Part shown: one piece after another, positions 20,145-30,317 of the stretch
Numbering within the stretch: position 1 is the stretch's first letter
How the letters are laid out: each line of letters starts with the position of its first letter
DNA from: Dactylonectria macrodidyma
Lineage: Eukaryota; Ascomycota; Sordariomycetes; Hypocreales; Nectriaceae
Reading direction: 5' to 3'
Assembly (NCBI GenBank): GCA_020744425.1
Contig: JAGMUV010000032.1
Coordinates: 558,001 to 622,000, forward strand
Length of the DNA: 64,000 bases
The notes under the pieces: model-generated
What the model saw: the letters and a program-made list of their open reading frames with translations, nothing else
The model's database searches: none
Told to the model about the DNA's origin: nothing
Translations under genes and position numbers: made by a program

Positions 20145-21851
20145 ATGCCTGCCAAAGGTACTACTGGAGAATCCTCCAAGGGAATGCAGCCTCAGGACTC
20201 CCCACCGAAGGACCATGAAGAAGACATTGTCCGAATGTCTGATTCGGATGAAGACGATGACAAAAGAATCCGAGTCTTACATGAACGTGTCAAGAGCCTC
20301 ATGGCGGTGGTCGAAAGTCAGCACGGAGCCATTGAAAGAATGAAGCAGATCGAGGAAAGAAACCTCGCCCAATTCGAGCTTAGCAAGGCACAGCAGGCGG
20401 AAGAAACCGAGAGGCTCCGGAACAATAACAAGACCCTGCAGGAACAGGTCGACAAGCTCGTCGGAACCTATGAAGAACGGAACCGACACAGGAACGAACA
20501 AATCAACACCATCGAAAGTCTTGCCAACCAGGCCAATGGAGGGAAAGATCTCGGAGAAATCATCAAGCCTCACAAACCAACCAAGTTTGACGGAGACCAG
20601 AAGAAGCTCAAAACATTCCTGACGGAGCTACGCACCTACTTTCACTACTACCCCACGCAATTCTTCAAGCACGAAAACCGTGTCAAGTTCGCAGGAAGCT
20701 GCCTCACCGGAAGCGCGCTAGGATGGTTCGAGCCATTCCTCAGCGATTACGTACGAGGAAGCCCGAGCGATGTGACCATGACAATCTTTCGAGACTACGA
20801 CACATTCGAAGATAGGATGAAAAAGGTCTTCGGGGAAGTAGATGAAGTACAGGCGGCCACTGATCGACTGATGAGACTGAAGCAAACAAAAGCTGCATCC
20901 GAATATGTCGCCAACTTCCTTCAGGTAGCCTCCAGGATACCTTGGGATGAGACATACTTCAAGGATAGGTTCTATCGAGGCCTCAAGGAAGATGTCAAGG
21001 ACGAACTCTGCAAGATTGACAAGGCTATGATGACATTGGATAACTACATGGAAACGGCAGTCAAGATCGACAATCGAAACTTCGCGAGACGCCAGGAAAA
21101 GAAGGGGAACTACAACTACCCTCAATACAAGGCTAAGAACCAGTCCAACCAGGGACAAAAGAGACAGCCTGACACCTCTCACGGCACTGAACCCGGACCC
21201 ATGAATATGGGGAACGTTCAGAAAGGAAGAGAGAGGAGACCGAGAGACATCAGCAAGATCAAATGCTACAATTGCGGCGAGTATGGGCATTATTCGTCTA
21301 ACTGCGAACAGGCGAAGAAGCCAAGGAGCCAAGGCAAGAAACAGGTTAACATAGTCCAAAACCAGGACGACGAAGAGGCAACTCGAGCAATTAGAACGAC
21401 CAAGCCTGATCACAAGAATCTCGGATGGATACATTGCTATGACGACAAGTGCATCGACCACTTGGACGAAAAAGTAGTCAATGCTATCTTCCCGAAACCT
21501 ACCAAGGAACTCGAGTCTTCACGAACACGTACGGTGGCCATGGTACGAAGGACTCCAGCGGAGGAATATCCTGAAACTAGTGACGAAGGAAACGACCCTG
21601 ATCTCTACGAGCAACGACTGCCGTGGAGGAGCCAGGAGTGCGAACAAGAACACCCCGAAAACAACTCCAAGGGACAGTCCGAACAAGATTCAGAATATCT
21701 GTCGGACACGGAAGAAGTCACAAGCAAAGAATCTCGATTCCTCACGGAACGAACCCTGCGAGGGGAGAGCAGGAAGTCTCGACAAGAACGACGACGACTA
21801 TCGAGAGACAATGCAACACTCGGGAACCCAAACGACGAACGCCACCTGTAG
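20145..21851 (+). CDS. gag: gag polyprotein of the Ty3 element, 568 aa
   Basis: Starts at the ATG at 20145, 64 bp after the LTR. The N-terminal 110 residues are highly charged and predicted coiled coil. Residues about 145-330 form the retrotransposon gag/capsid region (GSALGWFEPFLSDYV, DRFYRGLKEDVKDELC). A zinc knuckle CYNCGEYGHYSSNC (CCHC) sits near residue 375, after a basic stretch, and should bind the element RNA. The C-terminal 150 residues are acidic and overlap pol by 229 bp. Gag would assemble the virus-like particle in the cytoplasm. The frame is intact. Confidence 0.93.
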   Translation: MPAKGTTGESSKGMQPQDSPPKDHEEDIVRMSDSDEDDDKRIRVLHERVKSLMAVVESQHGAIERMKQIEERNLAQFELSKAQQAEETERLRNNNKTLQEQVDKLVGTYEERNRHRNEQINTIESLANQANGGKDLGEIIKPHKPTKFDGDQKKLKTFLTELRTYFHYYPTQFFKHENRVKFAGSCLTGSALGWFEPFLSDYVRGSPSDVTMTIFRDYDTFEDRMKKVFGEVDEVQAATDRLMRLKQTKAASEYVANFLQVASRIPWDETYFKDRFYRGLKEDVKDELCKIDKAMMTLDNYMETAVKIDNRNFARRQEKKGNYNYPQYKAKNQSNQGQKRQPDTSHGTEPGPMNMGNVQKGRERRPRDISKIKCYNCGEYGHYSSNCEQAKKPRSQGKKQVNIVQNQDDEEATRAIRTTKPDHKNLGWIHCYDDKCIDHLDEKVVNAIFPKPTKELESSRTRTVAMVRRTPAEEYPETSDEGNDPDLYEQRLPWRSQECEQEHPENNSKGQSEQDSEYLSDTEEVTSKESRFLTERTLRGESRKSRQERRRLSRDNATLGNPNDERHL

Positions 21852-24800
21852 GAGGGCCGCAGGCGGGCGAAATTAGGGAAGAACTCCCTACAAGGGCACT
21901 CAGAAGTGCAGGAAAACCCGGACAGCGACAGAAGTCGTTCAACCTCTCAGTACGAATACGCGGAAAGGAGTATAACGCTTTGGTAGACAGCGGTGCAGAA
22001 GAGAACTACATGGACCCCGAAGTGGTCAACGAACTTGGACTCAGATGGAAGTACAAGAAGAGACCGTACAGAGCCGAGAACCTGGAGGGACAACCGTTCA
22101 CCTCGAATGGAGGACGAGTAGACCGAGAGATTGATCACCTCAAAGTCCAAATCGACGAAAGAAATCAAGGAATCACGTTCGATGTGATTGCCATGAGCCA
22201 CGATTTGGTCCTAGGTTACAAATGGCTGTACAAGTACAACCCATGGATTGATTGGAGAACTGGCCAGGTGCGGCAATGGAACGACGCACTCTCCAACGAT
22301 GACGACGAGTCAGACGATGAATTGAGATCTCAACCTTCTACCGATGACGACGGAGAAGGATGGCATGAGGAAGGAACCCCCTCACCACCCAAAGGGACAC
22401 GACATATCAGTGCGAGAAAAGAAGCAAACCGCACTAGAAGAACCATTGCTTTCGTCAAACGCAAACTCAAGCAAATGGATGAAGTCCTCGAGCTTCAGAA
22501 GAAAGCTTTCGAAGGAGGACATACACCAACCAACAAACAAGAAAGGCTCAAGAACGTACCCTTGCAGTACCGCATCTATCAGAAGCTGTTTGAAGAAGAA
22601 CTGGAAACCGGACTACCAGAACACAGCGAATGGGACCTCGAAATAGAACTAAAAGTTGGAACAAAACCAAAGTTCTATCCCATCTACAACCTCAACGAAG
22701 TGGAGCTACGAACGCTGAAGGAATACCTCCAAGACATGCTGAGGAAAGGATACATCCGAATCTCCAAGTCCTCGGCAGGATACCCAGTCATGTTTGTGCC
22801 CAAGAAGAATGGAAAACTCAGACTCGTTATCGACTATCGGCAACTCAACGACATTACCCTCAAGGATCGAACGCCGTTGCCCCTAGTCACAGAGCTACGA
22901 GACAGACTGCACAACAAGAAATGGTTTACAGCTCTAGATCTCAAGGGAGCTTACAACCTTATCCGTATCAAGGAAGGAGATGAATGGAAAACAGCATTTC
23001 GAACGAAATTCGGACTGTTTGAATACGCAGTCATGCCGTTTGGCTTGACAAACGCACCAGCGGCATTTCAGCGAATGATCAACCACGTGCTGAGAGAACA
23101 TCTCGACGACTTTGTGGTATGCTATCTGGACGACATCCTAATCTTTTCAGAAACGGAAGAAGAACACACGGAACACGTCCATAAAGTTCTCAAGGCACTC
23201 CAAGATGCAAACCTACTCGTCGAACCCGAGAAAAGCATATTCCACACACACGAAGTAGAATTCTTGGGACACATCATCAGCCCGAACGAAATTCGGATGG
23301 ACCCCAAGAAGATAGCGGCCGTCAGAGATTGGCCACGACCGAAGAACCTTAAGGAAGTACAATCCTTCATAGGATTCGCAAACTACTACCGAAGGTTTAT
23401 ACGCAATTTTGGGAAAATCGCAATACCGTTGACTGAACTTACAAAGAAGGAGACAAGATTCATCTGGACCCAAAAGGCAGAAGAAGCGTTCCAAGCACTC
23501 AAGGAGGCAATCCTGAAAGAACCCGTTCTAGCCACATTCGACCCCGCCAAAGAAGTCGAATTAGAGACTGATGCGTCAGACTACGCATTAGGGGCCCAAG
23601 TTGGACAACGAGATGGAAATGGCAAGCTACATCCAATAGCCTTCTATTCACGAAAACTACACGGAGCCGAGCTCAACTATCCTATCTACGACAAAGAATT
23701 TCTTGCAATTGTCAATGCTTTTAAGGAATTTCGACACTATCTCCTAGGAAGTCAGCACAAGGTCAAGGTCTACACAGACCACAAGAACATATCCCATTTT
23801 GCAACGACACAAAAACTCAGCGGAAGGCAACTCAGATACGCTGAATACCTCTCTGAATTCGACTATGCCATCATCCACAGGAAAGGATCAGAGAACGGAC
23901 GAGCTGACGCTATCAGCCGACGAAGTGACTTCAAGACAGAACAAACCATTGTGCAAGATCAAATCCTGCACCAGACGCCAGAAGGTCACTATGAACAACG
24001 ACAAGTAGCCTACATCCAGCAGGCAAAACTCATGGAAACTCGAAGAATCGCTTTTATCGACAAAATCACGGAAGAACAACTGTTCCATGGGATTTACGAA
24101 CACAACCAGGACATTGCAGAAGAAGAAAAAACGGGGAAAATGCAAGTACCAACACACCTTCAAGAAGCTCTGGTCAAACACATCCATGAACACAGACTGC
24201 ACGGACATCCCAGAATAGCCAAGATGATGGAACGACTCAAACGAACCTATGAATTCCCGAAAATGAAAAACGTGGTGCAGACGGTACTACAACGATGTGA
24301 CTTGTGTGCACGCACCAAAGCACGACGGCATAAGCCCTACGGCAAGCTCAAGCCATTGGAAGTCGCAGAGCGACCTTGGCAATCGATCACTATGGATTTT
24401 ATTACCAAACTACCGATTTCAGAAGACCCCGCTACAGGAGTACACTACGACAGCATACTCGTAATCGTTGACCGATTAACGAAGTTTTCCTATTTTCTAC
24501 CATTCAACGAACAGACGGATTCCGAACAGCTTGCCTACATATTCATGCGAAATATTGTTAGCGTACACGGAATGCCTGACGAGATCATCTCTGACAGAGG
24601 ATCAACATTGGATTCTAAGTTCTGGAAAGGCCTCATGGCTCAACTAGGACTGCACCCACGAATGTCAACGGCCTACCGACCCCAGGTAGATGGACAGACG
24701 GAACGAGTCAACCAGATTGTGGAAACATACCTACGATGTTACATCAACTACGAGCAGAACAATTGGGCAAAACTGCTGCCTATGGCTCAGTTCGCTTACA

Positions 24801-25483
24801 ACACCTCACTCCAAGAAAGCATCAAGACCACACCAGCTTACGCGTTATTTGGTTACACACCAGACCCGTATAGAGACTCATACGATGGAATCCAAAACGT
24901 CAAAGCAATCCTCGAAGCGGACAAGTTGAGAGAACTACACACGGAACTGAGGACGGAACTCGAGTTCGTACGAGAACGAATGAAGCGCTACTACGACCAG
25001 AAAAGATCGGAAGGACCGACTTTTTCGGAGGGAGACATGGTCTACCTATCCACAAAAAACATCGAGACAAAGCGCCCAAGTAAAAAACTCGACTTCAAAT
25101 ACCTCGGACCATTCAAAATTCTCAAGAAGCTCTCAGACAGCACCTACAAATTGGACTTACCACCGAAGGTCAAGCTCCATCCAGTCTTTAACATTTCATT
25201 ACTCGAATCAGCGGAAGGAACAATCAAAGTCGACACAGGCTACGACGACGATATGGAAGTTGAAGACGAACGAGAATACGAGCCAGAGAAAATCCTCAAA
25301 GCAAGAAGAAACGAGGAAAAGGGAAATCGATTGGAATACCTGGTCAAGTGGAAAGGGTACACCGACGCCGAAAATACCTGGGAACCAGCCAAACACCTCA
25401 TCAATGCCCAACGTTTGCTGAAGAACTTTCACCAACCACCGCGTCGAAACCAGCGGAAAAGCTCAAAGAATTCCAATCGATAG
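21623..25483 (+). CDS. pol: pol polyprotein of the Ty3 element, with chromodomain, up to 1286 aa
   Basis: Lies in the -1 frame relative to gag and overlaps its last 229 bases, so it is probably made by frameshifting. I could not pick a slippery site, and the ATG at 21623 may not be used. Domains: aspartic protease (ALVDSGAEENYM, near residue 120); reverse transcriptase (YLDDILIFSE, near 500); RNase H (ETDASDYALG, TDHKNI); integrase zinc site (HEHRLHGH, then CDLCAR); integrase core (MDFITKLP near 923, SDRGSTLDSKFW); and a C-terminal chromodomain (LEYLVKWKGYTDAENTWEP) near 1230-1270, which in chromoviruses steers integration to marked chromatin. All expected catalytic motifs are present and the frame is open. 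Confidence 0.95.
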   Translation: MEEPGVRTRTPRKQLQGTVRTRFRISVGHGRSHKQRISIPHGTNPARGEQEVSTRTTTTIERQCNTREPKRRTPPVGGPQAGEIREELPTRALRSAGKPGQRQKSFNLSVRIRGKEYNALVDSGAEENYMDPEVVNELGLRWKYKKRPYRAENLEGQPFTSNGGRVDREIDHLKVQIDERNQGITFDVIAMSHDLVLGYKWLYKYNPWIDWRTGQVRQWNDALSNDDDESDDELRSQPSTDDDGEGWHEEGTPSPPKGTRHISARKEANRTRRTIAFVKRKLKQMDEVLELQKKAFEGGHTPTNKQERLKNVPLQYRIYQKLFEEELETGLPEHSEWDLEIELKVGTKPKFYPIYNLNEVELRTLKEYLQDMLRKGYIRISKSSAGYPVMFVPKKNGKLRLVIDYRQLNDITLKDRTPLPLVTELRDRLHNKKWFTALDLKGAYNLIRIKEGDEWKTAFRTKFGLFEYAVMPFGLTNAPAAFQRMINHVLREHLDDFVVCYLDDILIFSETEEEHTEHVHKVLKALQDANLLVEPEKSIFHTHEVEFLGHIISPNEIRMDPKKIAAVRDWPRPKNLKEVQSFIGFANYYRRFIRNFGKIAIPLTELTKKETRFIWTQKAEEAFQALKEAILKEPVLATFDPAKEVELETDASDYALGAQVGQRDGNGKLHPIAFYSRKLHGAELNYPIYDKEFLAIVNAFKEFRHYLLGSQHKVKVYTDHKNISHFATTQKLSGRQLRYAEYLSEFDYAIIHRKGSENGRADAISRRSDFKTEQTIVQDQILHQTPEGHYEQRQVAYIQQAKLMETRRIAFIDKITEEQLFHGIYEHNQDIAEEEKTGKMQVPTHLQEALVKHIHEHRLHGHPRIAKMMERLKRTYEFPKMKNVVQTVLQRCDLCARTKARRHKPYGKLKPLEVAERPWQSITMDFITKLPISEDPATGVHYDSILVIVDRLTKFSYFLPFNEQTDSEQLAYIFMRNIVSVHGMPDEIISDRGSTLDSKFWKGLMAQLGLHPRMSTAYRPQVDGQTERVNQIVETYLRCYINYEQNNWAKLLPMAQFAYNTSLQESIKTTPAYALFGYTPDPYRDSYDGIQNVKAILEADKLRELHTELRTELEFVRERMKRYYDQKRSEGPTFSEGDMVYLSTKNIETKRPSKKLDFKYLGPFKILKKLSDSTYKLDLPPKVKLHPVFNISLLESAEGTIKVDTGYDDDMEVEDEREYEPEKILKARRNEEKGNRLEYLVKWKGYTDAENTWEPAKHLINAQRLLKNFHQPPRRNQRKSSKNSNR

Positions 25484-26082
25484 TATCCAACACATCCGGT
25501 GGAAGCTGAGCAGCATCCAGGAAACCCGCCTCAGCACCTTGACGCTCCTCCGTTTCAAGACGATCCAATTCATCTAAATCTTCCACCTCTCTCGCATCCA
25601 TGGCCTCCGCCGCAGGAATACCTTTCTCCTCCAAATGATCCTCCATTTTTTCAATCCGCTCCAGCTTCGCAAAAGCCGCCATAATTTGAGCCTGGGTGTC
25701 CTGGACCATCTTTTGTGACAACTCCAGGGAGCTACGGAGGGCGGCCAACTCGTTTCGAGTGTCCAAACGCTGTTGACGCAACTTTTTCTTCTCACGAACG
25801 ATTCTAAGGACTAGGAGGGTGAGTCAGCACAAACACCAGAAAAGCAACCAAGGAAGGACACCCATGAGTCGCGGCCTCGGAACCTGAGCGCTCACACGAT
25901 TGATGAGCCTTCACGCATTCAGAACAACGAGAGGAACCCGGCCCAACAATGCAGGGACGCCCGGTGCGGGCGCAAAAAGCACACGGCGTCATTTCGACAC
26001 CGAAAATTTCAACGAACTCTGCGAGAGTTTCGACTTCTCGATTTTTTCGCGCTGTCGAACGTTTCACGACTCTGCCCGACAT
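25401..26082 (-). CDS. antisense zinc-finger/coiled-coil gene inside the Ty3 element, 207 aa
   Basis: I read exon 1 as 26082-25862 and exon 2 as 25803-25401. The 58-base intron starts GTGTCC and ends CCTTAG, with a GCTGAC-like branch site. The joined frame has 208 codons including stop. Exon 1 (MSGRVVKRSTARKN start) carries a Cys-rich segment, CAFCARTGRPC followed by SSRCSECVKAHQSC, resembling a zinc-binding fold. Exon 2 is coiled coil (KKKLRQQRLDTRNELAALRS, then LELSQKMVQDTQAQ) with an acidic tail. The gene runs against pol and overlaps its last 83 bases tail to tail. It is not a standard Ty3 gene. It may be a captured host gene or an element-encoded regulator; the function is unknown. Confidence 0.65.
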
Positions 26083-26168
26083 ACTGTCAGCATGATGACA
26101 GGACGAAGGAAAGGAAATTTGACGAACCAACACAAGTGGGGAGCTACGGCCTTGAGGACAAGACCATT

Positions 26169-26180
26169 GGGAGGGAGACA
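26169..26180 (+). promoter_or_regulatory. polypurine tract candidate
   Basis: The purine-rich run GGGAGGGAGACA lies a few bases upstream of the 3' LTR (26184), where plus-strand DNA synthesis of LTR retrotransposons is primed. Confidence 0.6.
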
Positions 26181-26183
26181 TCG

Positions 26184-26637
26184 TGTCACGACCCAAGCTA
26201 AGGCGTCCAAGGGACCAAGTGGCGAAGGGTGGCAAAACCCTTGGACCTTGAGAACCAAGCGGCGAGGCTGATGAGTCAGCCTCACGGGCGAATCAGGGAA
26301 GGAGCGATGGAGCGACAGGAGCGATGGGAACGAGGGAGCAACGCTCCTCGCGCTCCATCGCTCCCATTGAAACCTTAACCTTAAATGGTCGAACAAGAGC
26401 ACGTTCGGCCACGATTGACCAAGCAGACCAGAATAGTATATATAGCTTCACTCATTCCCACTTCCCTATGTCCAGATAGCTCTCCAGCTTTCAATACAAT
26501 TTGATTACTCAAGAATACTTCTTGACATTATCAGACGTGATTCGCCACCCTACGCTCAGTACGTTACGCCCCGTTTCAGCTGCCAACATAAACCAGTCGG
26601 GTTACGGTTTACTACGTTGGGAACCTTGACCGTCACA
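26184..26637 (+). repeat. 3' long terminal repeat, 454 bp
   Basis: Same sequence as 19628-20081 at an offset of 6556 with no visible difference or indel. Confidence 0.95.
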
Positions 26638-26642
26638 CAAAG
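26638..26642. repeat. 5-bp target site duplication, right (CAAAG)
   Basis: Matches 19623-19627 on the other side of the element. Confidence 0.95.
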
Positions 26643-26830
26643 GCATAGCCTCGTGGTGCTACCCAGCGATTAATCGCTTAGAATAGATCATCTCGAGATG
26701 CATATCTATGCTCAGGAGGTAAGCAGTCTTCCGGAAATTGATCCATTTAGGTTAATTGATGAGATGATGCAGAGATGAAGATAAAGATACTTAACCCCTG
26801 AAAATCGCTCCCTCGAAATCACTTAATAAT

Positions 26831-26951
26831 AAATGCTTAGTCAGGGCACTGTGCCCCTAGCCCGCTGACAGGGGGGTCTGTGCCCCGAGCACACAGGCCC
26901 TGTGCGCCTAGACGGCGCCCATAGCAGCGCCACGGCTTACATAATAGATCA
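26831..26951. repeat. innermost part of the right arm, candidate MULE terminal inverted repeat
   Basis: Mirror of 16840-16960. It lies 85 bp upstream of the MULE start codon at 26746. Confidence 0.4.
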
Positions 26952-27115
26952 AGACAGTGCTGTCCACACTGTAAGGTACATGGCACCTCACATTATTGCC
27001 TTGATCCCCATGATTTGTTCCGGGTATCGATAAAATTTTCCATAGGTCACACAAGTCGCTTTTGAGGTTCACTGTGTTCAGAACTTATTATTCATACTAT
27101 GTGGGTCCGGTGACA

Positions 27116-28373
27116 CTCTTTGAGTGTAAGTGAAAGCGGAAGGCAATAATGAACATTACTGTGGCGCAGTCCAGATATCAGCAGCGGTACGAGGCGGGCC
27201 AGAGCTCGTGACTTTCTCGTTCACTCTTGGTATGAGAACAGAGCAGAACCCGTACAGCGGAGAGCTTGCAGCAATGGCGTATGCCCTAAGGCGAACCATG
27301 CCAAAGCTTCGACACCGCAGCATCGTACTGATGACGAGTAACAAAGCTGCCGCGCTTGCAGTCAAGCAACCTCGCCAGCAGTCGGGTCAGGAATATATAC
27401 GCTGCATCTACGATTCTGTTAAAGAGCTCCGAAAGGATGGAAACGTTTTAAGTATCCTGTGGCTTCCCTCTAGCGACGAAAACAGGCTCTTGAAGCATGC
27501 TAAGGAGGAGGCTCGGAAGGCAACACAGCAGGGAGCTACCCCCGAAAAGCAGTTCCCCAGCATGCAATCCACAACACTCAGCACTACACGCTCTAAAGTC
27601 AACACTAAGTGGTCACTGCCAGAGAAAGTTGGAAAACACTCCAAACGAGTCGATGCAGCACTACCGGGTAAGCACACAAAACAACTCTATGACCAACTAT
27701 CGTGGAAGGAAGCCAGTGTACTTGCCCAGCTGAGAACAGGTATAGCGAGATTGAATGCATACCTCTTCCACGTCAAAGCGGTACAATCGGACTGGTGTGA
27801 TTGTGGACGAGCGAGGGAGACAGTTGAACACTTCCTCTTCCGATGCCGAAAGTGGACAGCATACCGTGCAGAGATGCTTCAATGCACTAGCGCCCAGAGG
27901 AGCAATGTCTCTTTTTATCTTGGAGGAAAGTCGCCATCTGATGATCAAAAATGGATGCCAAACATGAATGCCGTTCGGGCGACAATCCGATTTGCGTTGG
28001 CCACGGGCCGCCTTGATGCAAGTTAACTGGGGAGACAGGCCTCTCCCTATCAACCCCCCTTACAACCCTCCTATTTCGACCTCACCCTACCCTCACCCCG
28101 TGCCGAAATAGCGAGCACCGCTTCAGCCGCCGTAGATAGGACACTGAACACTTGGAGAATAGGCTTCAAGCTAGCTCGTTAACAATATTACTAACCCACG
28201 GGAATCCGTAGAGAGAGAGAGCAAATGAGAATGCATAAGCAAGGCGAGGACATAGTATTGGGCTTGAGGAGACTAGGACACAATTTGGGCAATGTATGGT
28301 AATATTACTAACTGGTGCCCTTTCGGCTTAAGCCGCCGGGCGTTAATAAATTGATTGATTGATTGATTGATTG
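27116..28373 (+). mobile_element. Tad-type LINE, 5'-truncated copy A (right arm)
   Basis: Identical mirror of the LINE at 15418-16675: the RNase H and CCHC frame is 27130-28026 and the tail of TTGA repeats is near 28348-28373. Confidence 0.85.
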
Positions 28374-28450
28374 TAGTCTCTCGGCGATGCTCTAGTTTTA
28401 TAACTCTATTAGGTCTGTATCCACTCGTGGAAAATATAAGTGAGCCACAA

Positions 28451-28981
28451 AACTTACACACACAATTTATTTCGCCCGGTGGCTTATAACCAATAGGGCA
28501 CTAGTTGCTATTGTACGTTTCTGTTTCCCAAACTTTGTCATGATCTCGCAAAAGCCCATGCAGCGTCCAATTTCTGCTTTTGCTTCTTCCTTTTCAATCT
28601 TTCCGCGGGTCTCGTGAGGTTTGTATTACAGTATTAACAACCGAACTTGAGGGCTATTCTCCAAGTGTTCAGAGTCCTATCTACGGCGGCTGAAGCGGTG
28701 CCTGCTGTCCATGGCAAGAGGTGTTTGGTGGATGTAGGGTAGGTTAGTAAGAAAGTGGGGTACTGCAACCTGATTTCAGCGTTGCGTGTTGTCAAGTCGA
28801 CCTGTGGTTATCGCAAATCGTATAGTCGCACGGACTGCGTCCATATTTGGTGTCCATTTTGCATCGTATTGTCTCTACCGTAATGGCATGACCGTATCTT
28901 ACGCTAGGCGCCAAGTCCAAAGAGCATGGAGCATAATTGGACTAGCGAATAGAACTGAACCAAAGAGATAGGCCATACGCT
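28451..28981 (-). mobile_element. LINE 3' end, degraded copy B (right arm)
   Basis: Mirror of 14810-15340, again tail to tail with LINE copy A. Confidence 0.75.
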
Positions 28982-29296
28982 GGCACATGGTATGTACTGT
29001 ACTGTACTGTACCAGTGCTAGGAGTCTAAAACATCCGGCTGTAGTAAGAATCCACAAGTGGACGCTGGATAGGCTTGTAAGGTCAGTTTAGGGCTATGCT
29101 CTTATTGACTTTACTTGATTTTGGTTCCAAAGGGGCCGAGGCTTGATAGGAAGGTCCCCGACTGACATTATGGTACTGTATAAGTAGATGATCCTATACT
29201 GCGTTTATTTTGCTCTTTCTTAGACTAAGTATTTCGTCGACACCTGGCCCAACCTGAAGTGTTTAAATATCGACCTTTTAAAGTTACGCATCCATA

Positions 29297-29857
29297 ATGG
29301 AGTCCTGTGACCAGCGTACGTTTCATTGTTAATTGATTCACGACCCATCGCGCTAATTAGTGTCCTATCACAAAGCCCATAACGTGGTAGGCGGGCGGGG
29401 GGTTACTGTGTTTGACCGCGTCCTGCTTTTCTATCGAACATTTGATATTATCGCAGCTTTTCCTGCTATCGTCGCCTCAGTCTTGATGGCATTCGGCGGA
29501 TTTCAGGATCATCAGAAGACAGCTATGGGCCAGATAGTAGTATTGTTACTCGCCAGCTCTGTGGTAAAAAGTATCATCGCTTTAACTCTGGCTAAAATGC
29601 TCCTTTTCAAGTTCGAGGGCCAGCAGAGTTCGACTGAAAGAAAAACACTAATTCTATGGCTTCCAACTATATTGGTCGATATTAGTATTATCGAGGTTCT
29701 TGTTGGCCTTGTCCTCTGGATTGCTAATGGTTACCCCATTTGGGTTTCTCTGTTGATTGGAGTCGAGGTATTCGCATTCATGGTCGGCACCATGACTCTG
29801 GCTTGGAAGATGTGGATGGAAGGGCTGCGGCCACCTGACCATGATCTGAAGACGTAG
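29297..29857 (+). CDS. four-helix membrane protein, right-arm copy, 171 aa
   Basis: Identical to the left-arm gene. Exons are 29297-29315 and 29361-29857, with the same GTACGT...TAG intron. Both copies keep an open frame, so both could be expressed. Function unknown. Confidence 0.6.
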
Positions 29858-30317
29858 TACAAACCTCTGTGTATAGTGGCGAGGTAGACTGGACAGGGTA
29901 GGAGGCGGAATGTGTTTAACATGGTGCGGCTGGGCATGACTCACAGCACGATAGAGGCACAAATGTTCTATGGTGTCATGTCAATTGGCCAATGTGATCA
30001 GTTTGTCCCAGGTGCGAACGCACTTTAGATACCTTAAACGGACATATGTCGCTACTAAACAGTTACTACACATCATACTACTCAAAGTAGATATAGTTAA
30101 TTCTCATTTTATTCTAAATAAAAGGTGATCAACATCACAGAATGGCCTAAATGACAAGGTTAAATTTTTATTACTTATCGCTGCAGTCATATCCGCATAT
30201 CTGAAGAAAAGAGAACACCGTTCCTTTCTCTCCAATTAGCTGACGCTCTCTCCTTGGAAACCCTCATCGCAACTGCCTTAGGTGCAGACACCTCATACCG
30301 GGCCCAGCATAGGCTCA

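Larger units (their letters stand above)
19628..26637 (+). mobile_element. complete Ty3/gypsy chromovirus LTR retrotransposon, 7010 bp
   Basis: The element is bounded by two 454-bp LTRs (19628-20081 and 26184-26637) that I find identical, and by CAAAG duplications. Order: 5' LTR, primer-binding region, gag, pol in the -1 frame (protease, reverse transcriptase, RNase H, integrase, chromodomain), an antisense spliced gene, a purine-rich tract, 3' LTR. Both main frames are uninterrupted. Identical LTRs and intact frames indicate a recent insertion that may still be competent. It lies inside the MULE transposase gene, in the spacer of the large inverted repeat. Confidence 0.97.
17225..26746 (-). 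mobile_element. Hop-like MULE transposase gene, decayed and split by the Ty3 element
   Basis: The reading starts at the ATG at 26746-26744 (MDQFPEDCLPPEHRYASR) and runs to 26638. It is then interrupted by the 7-kb LTR element and resumes at 19627 (FVTGRSNKGKSGRLTVYF, then TCDRARRPPSASRSR). Further on are the MULE DDE region (LLLDCIYKTNRYGMPLLDII, SVIITDCALACINA, LLCFWHANKAVLA) near 19060-18750 and a CCHC knuckle (CSKCYEVGHKMNSKACPLRH) near 17930-17880. A C-terminal region at 17230-17560 follows (MGLPLRYGKQSYEWCLDYK). Many in-frame stops replace Gln or Arg (TAA at 18982 and 18934, TGA at 18910, one in LF*AINRW near 26690), all explicable as C-to-T changes. It cannot encode an active transposase. 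Confidence 0.85.
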
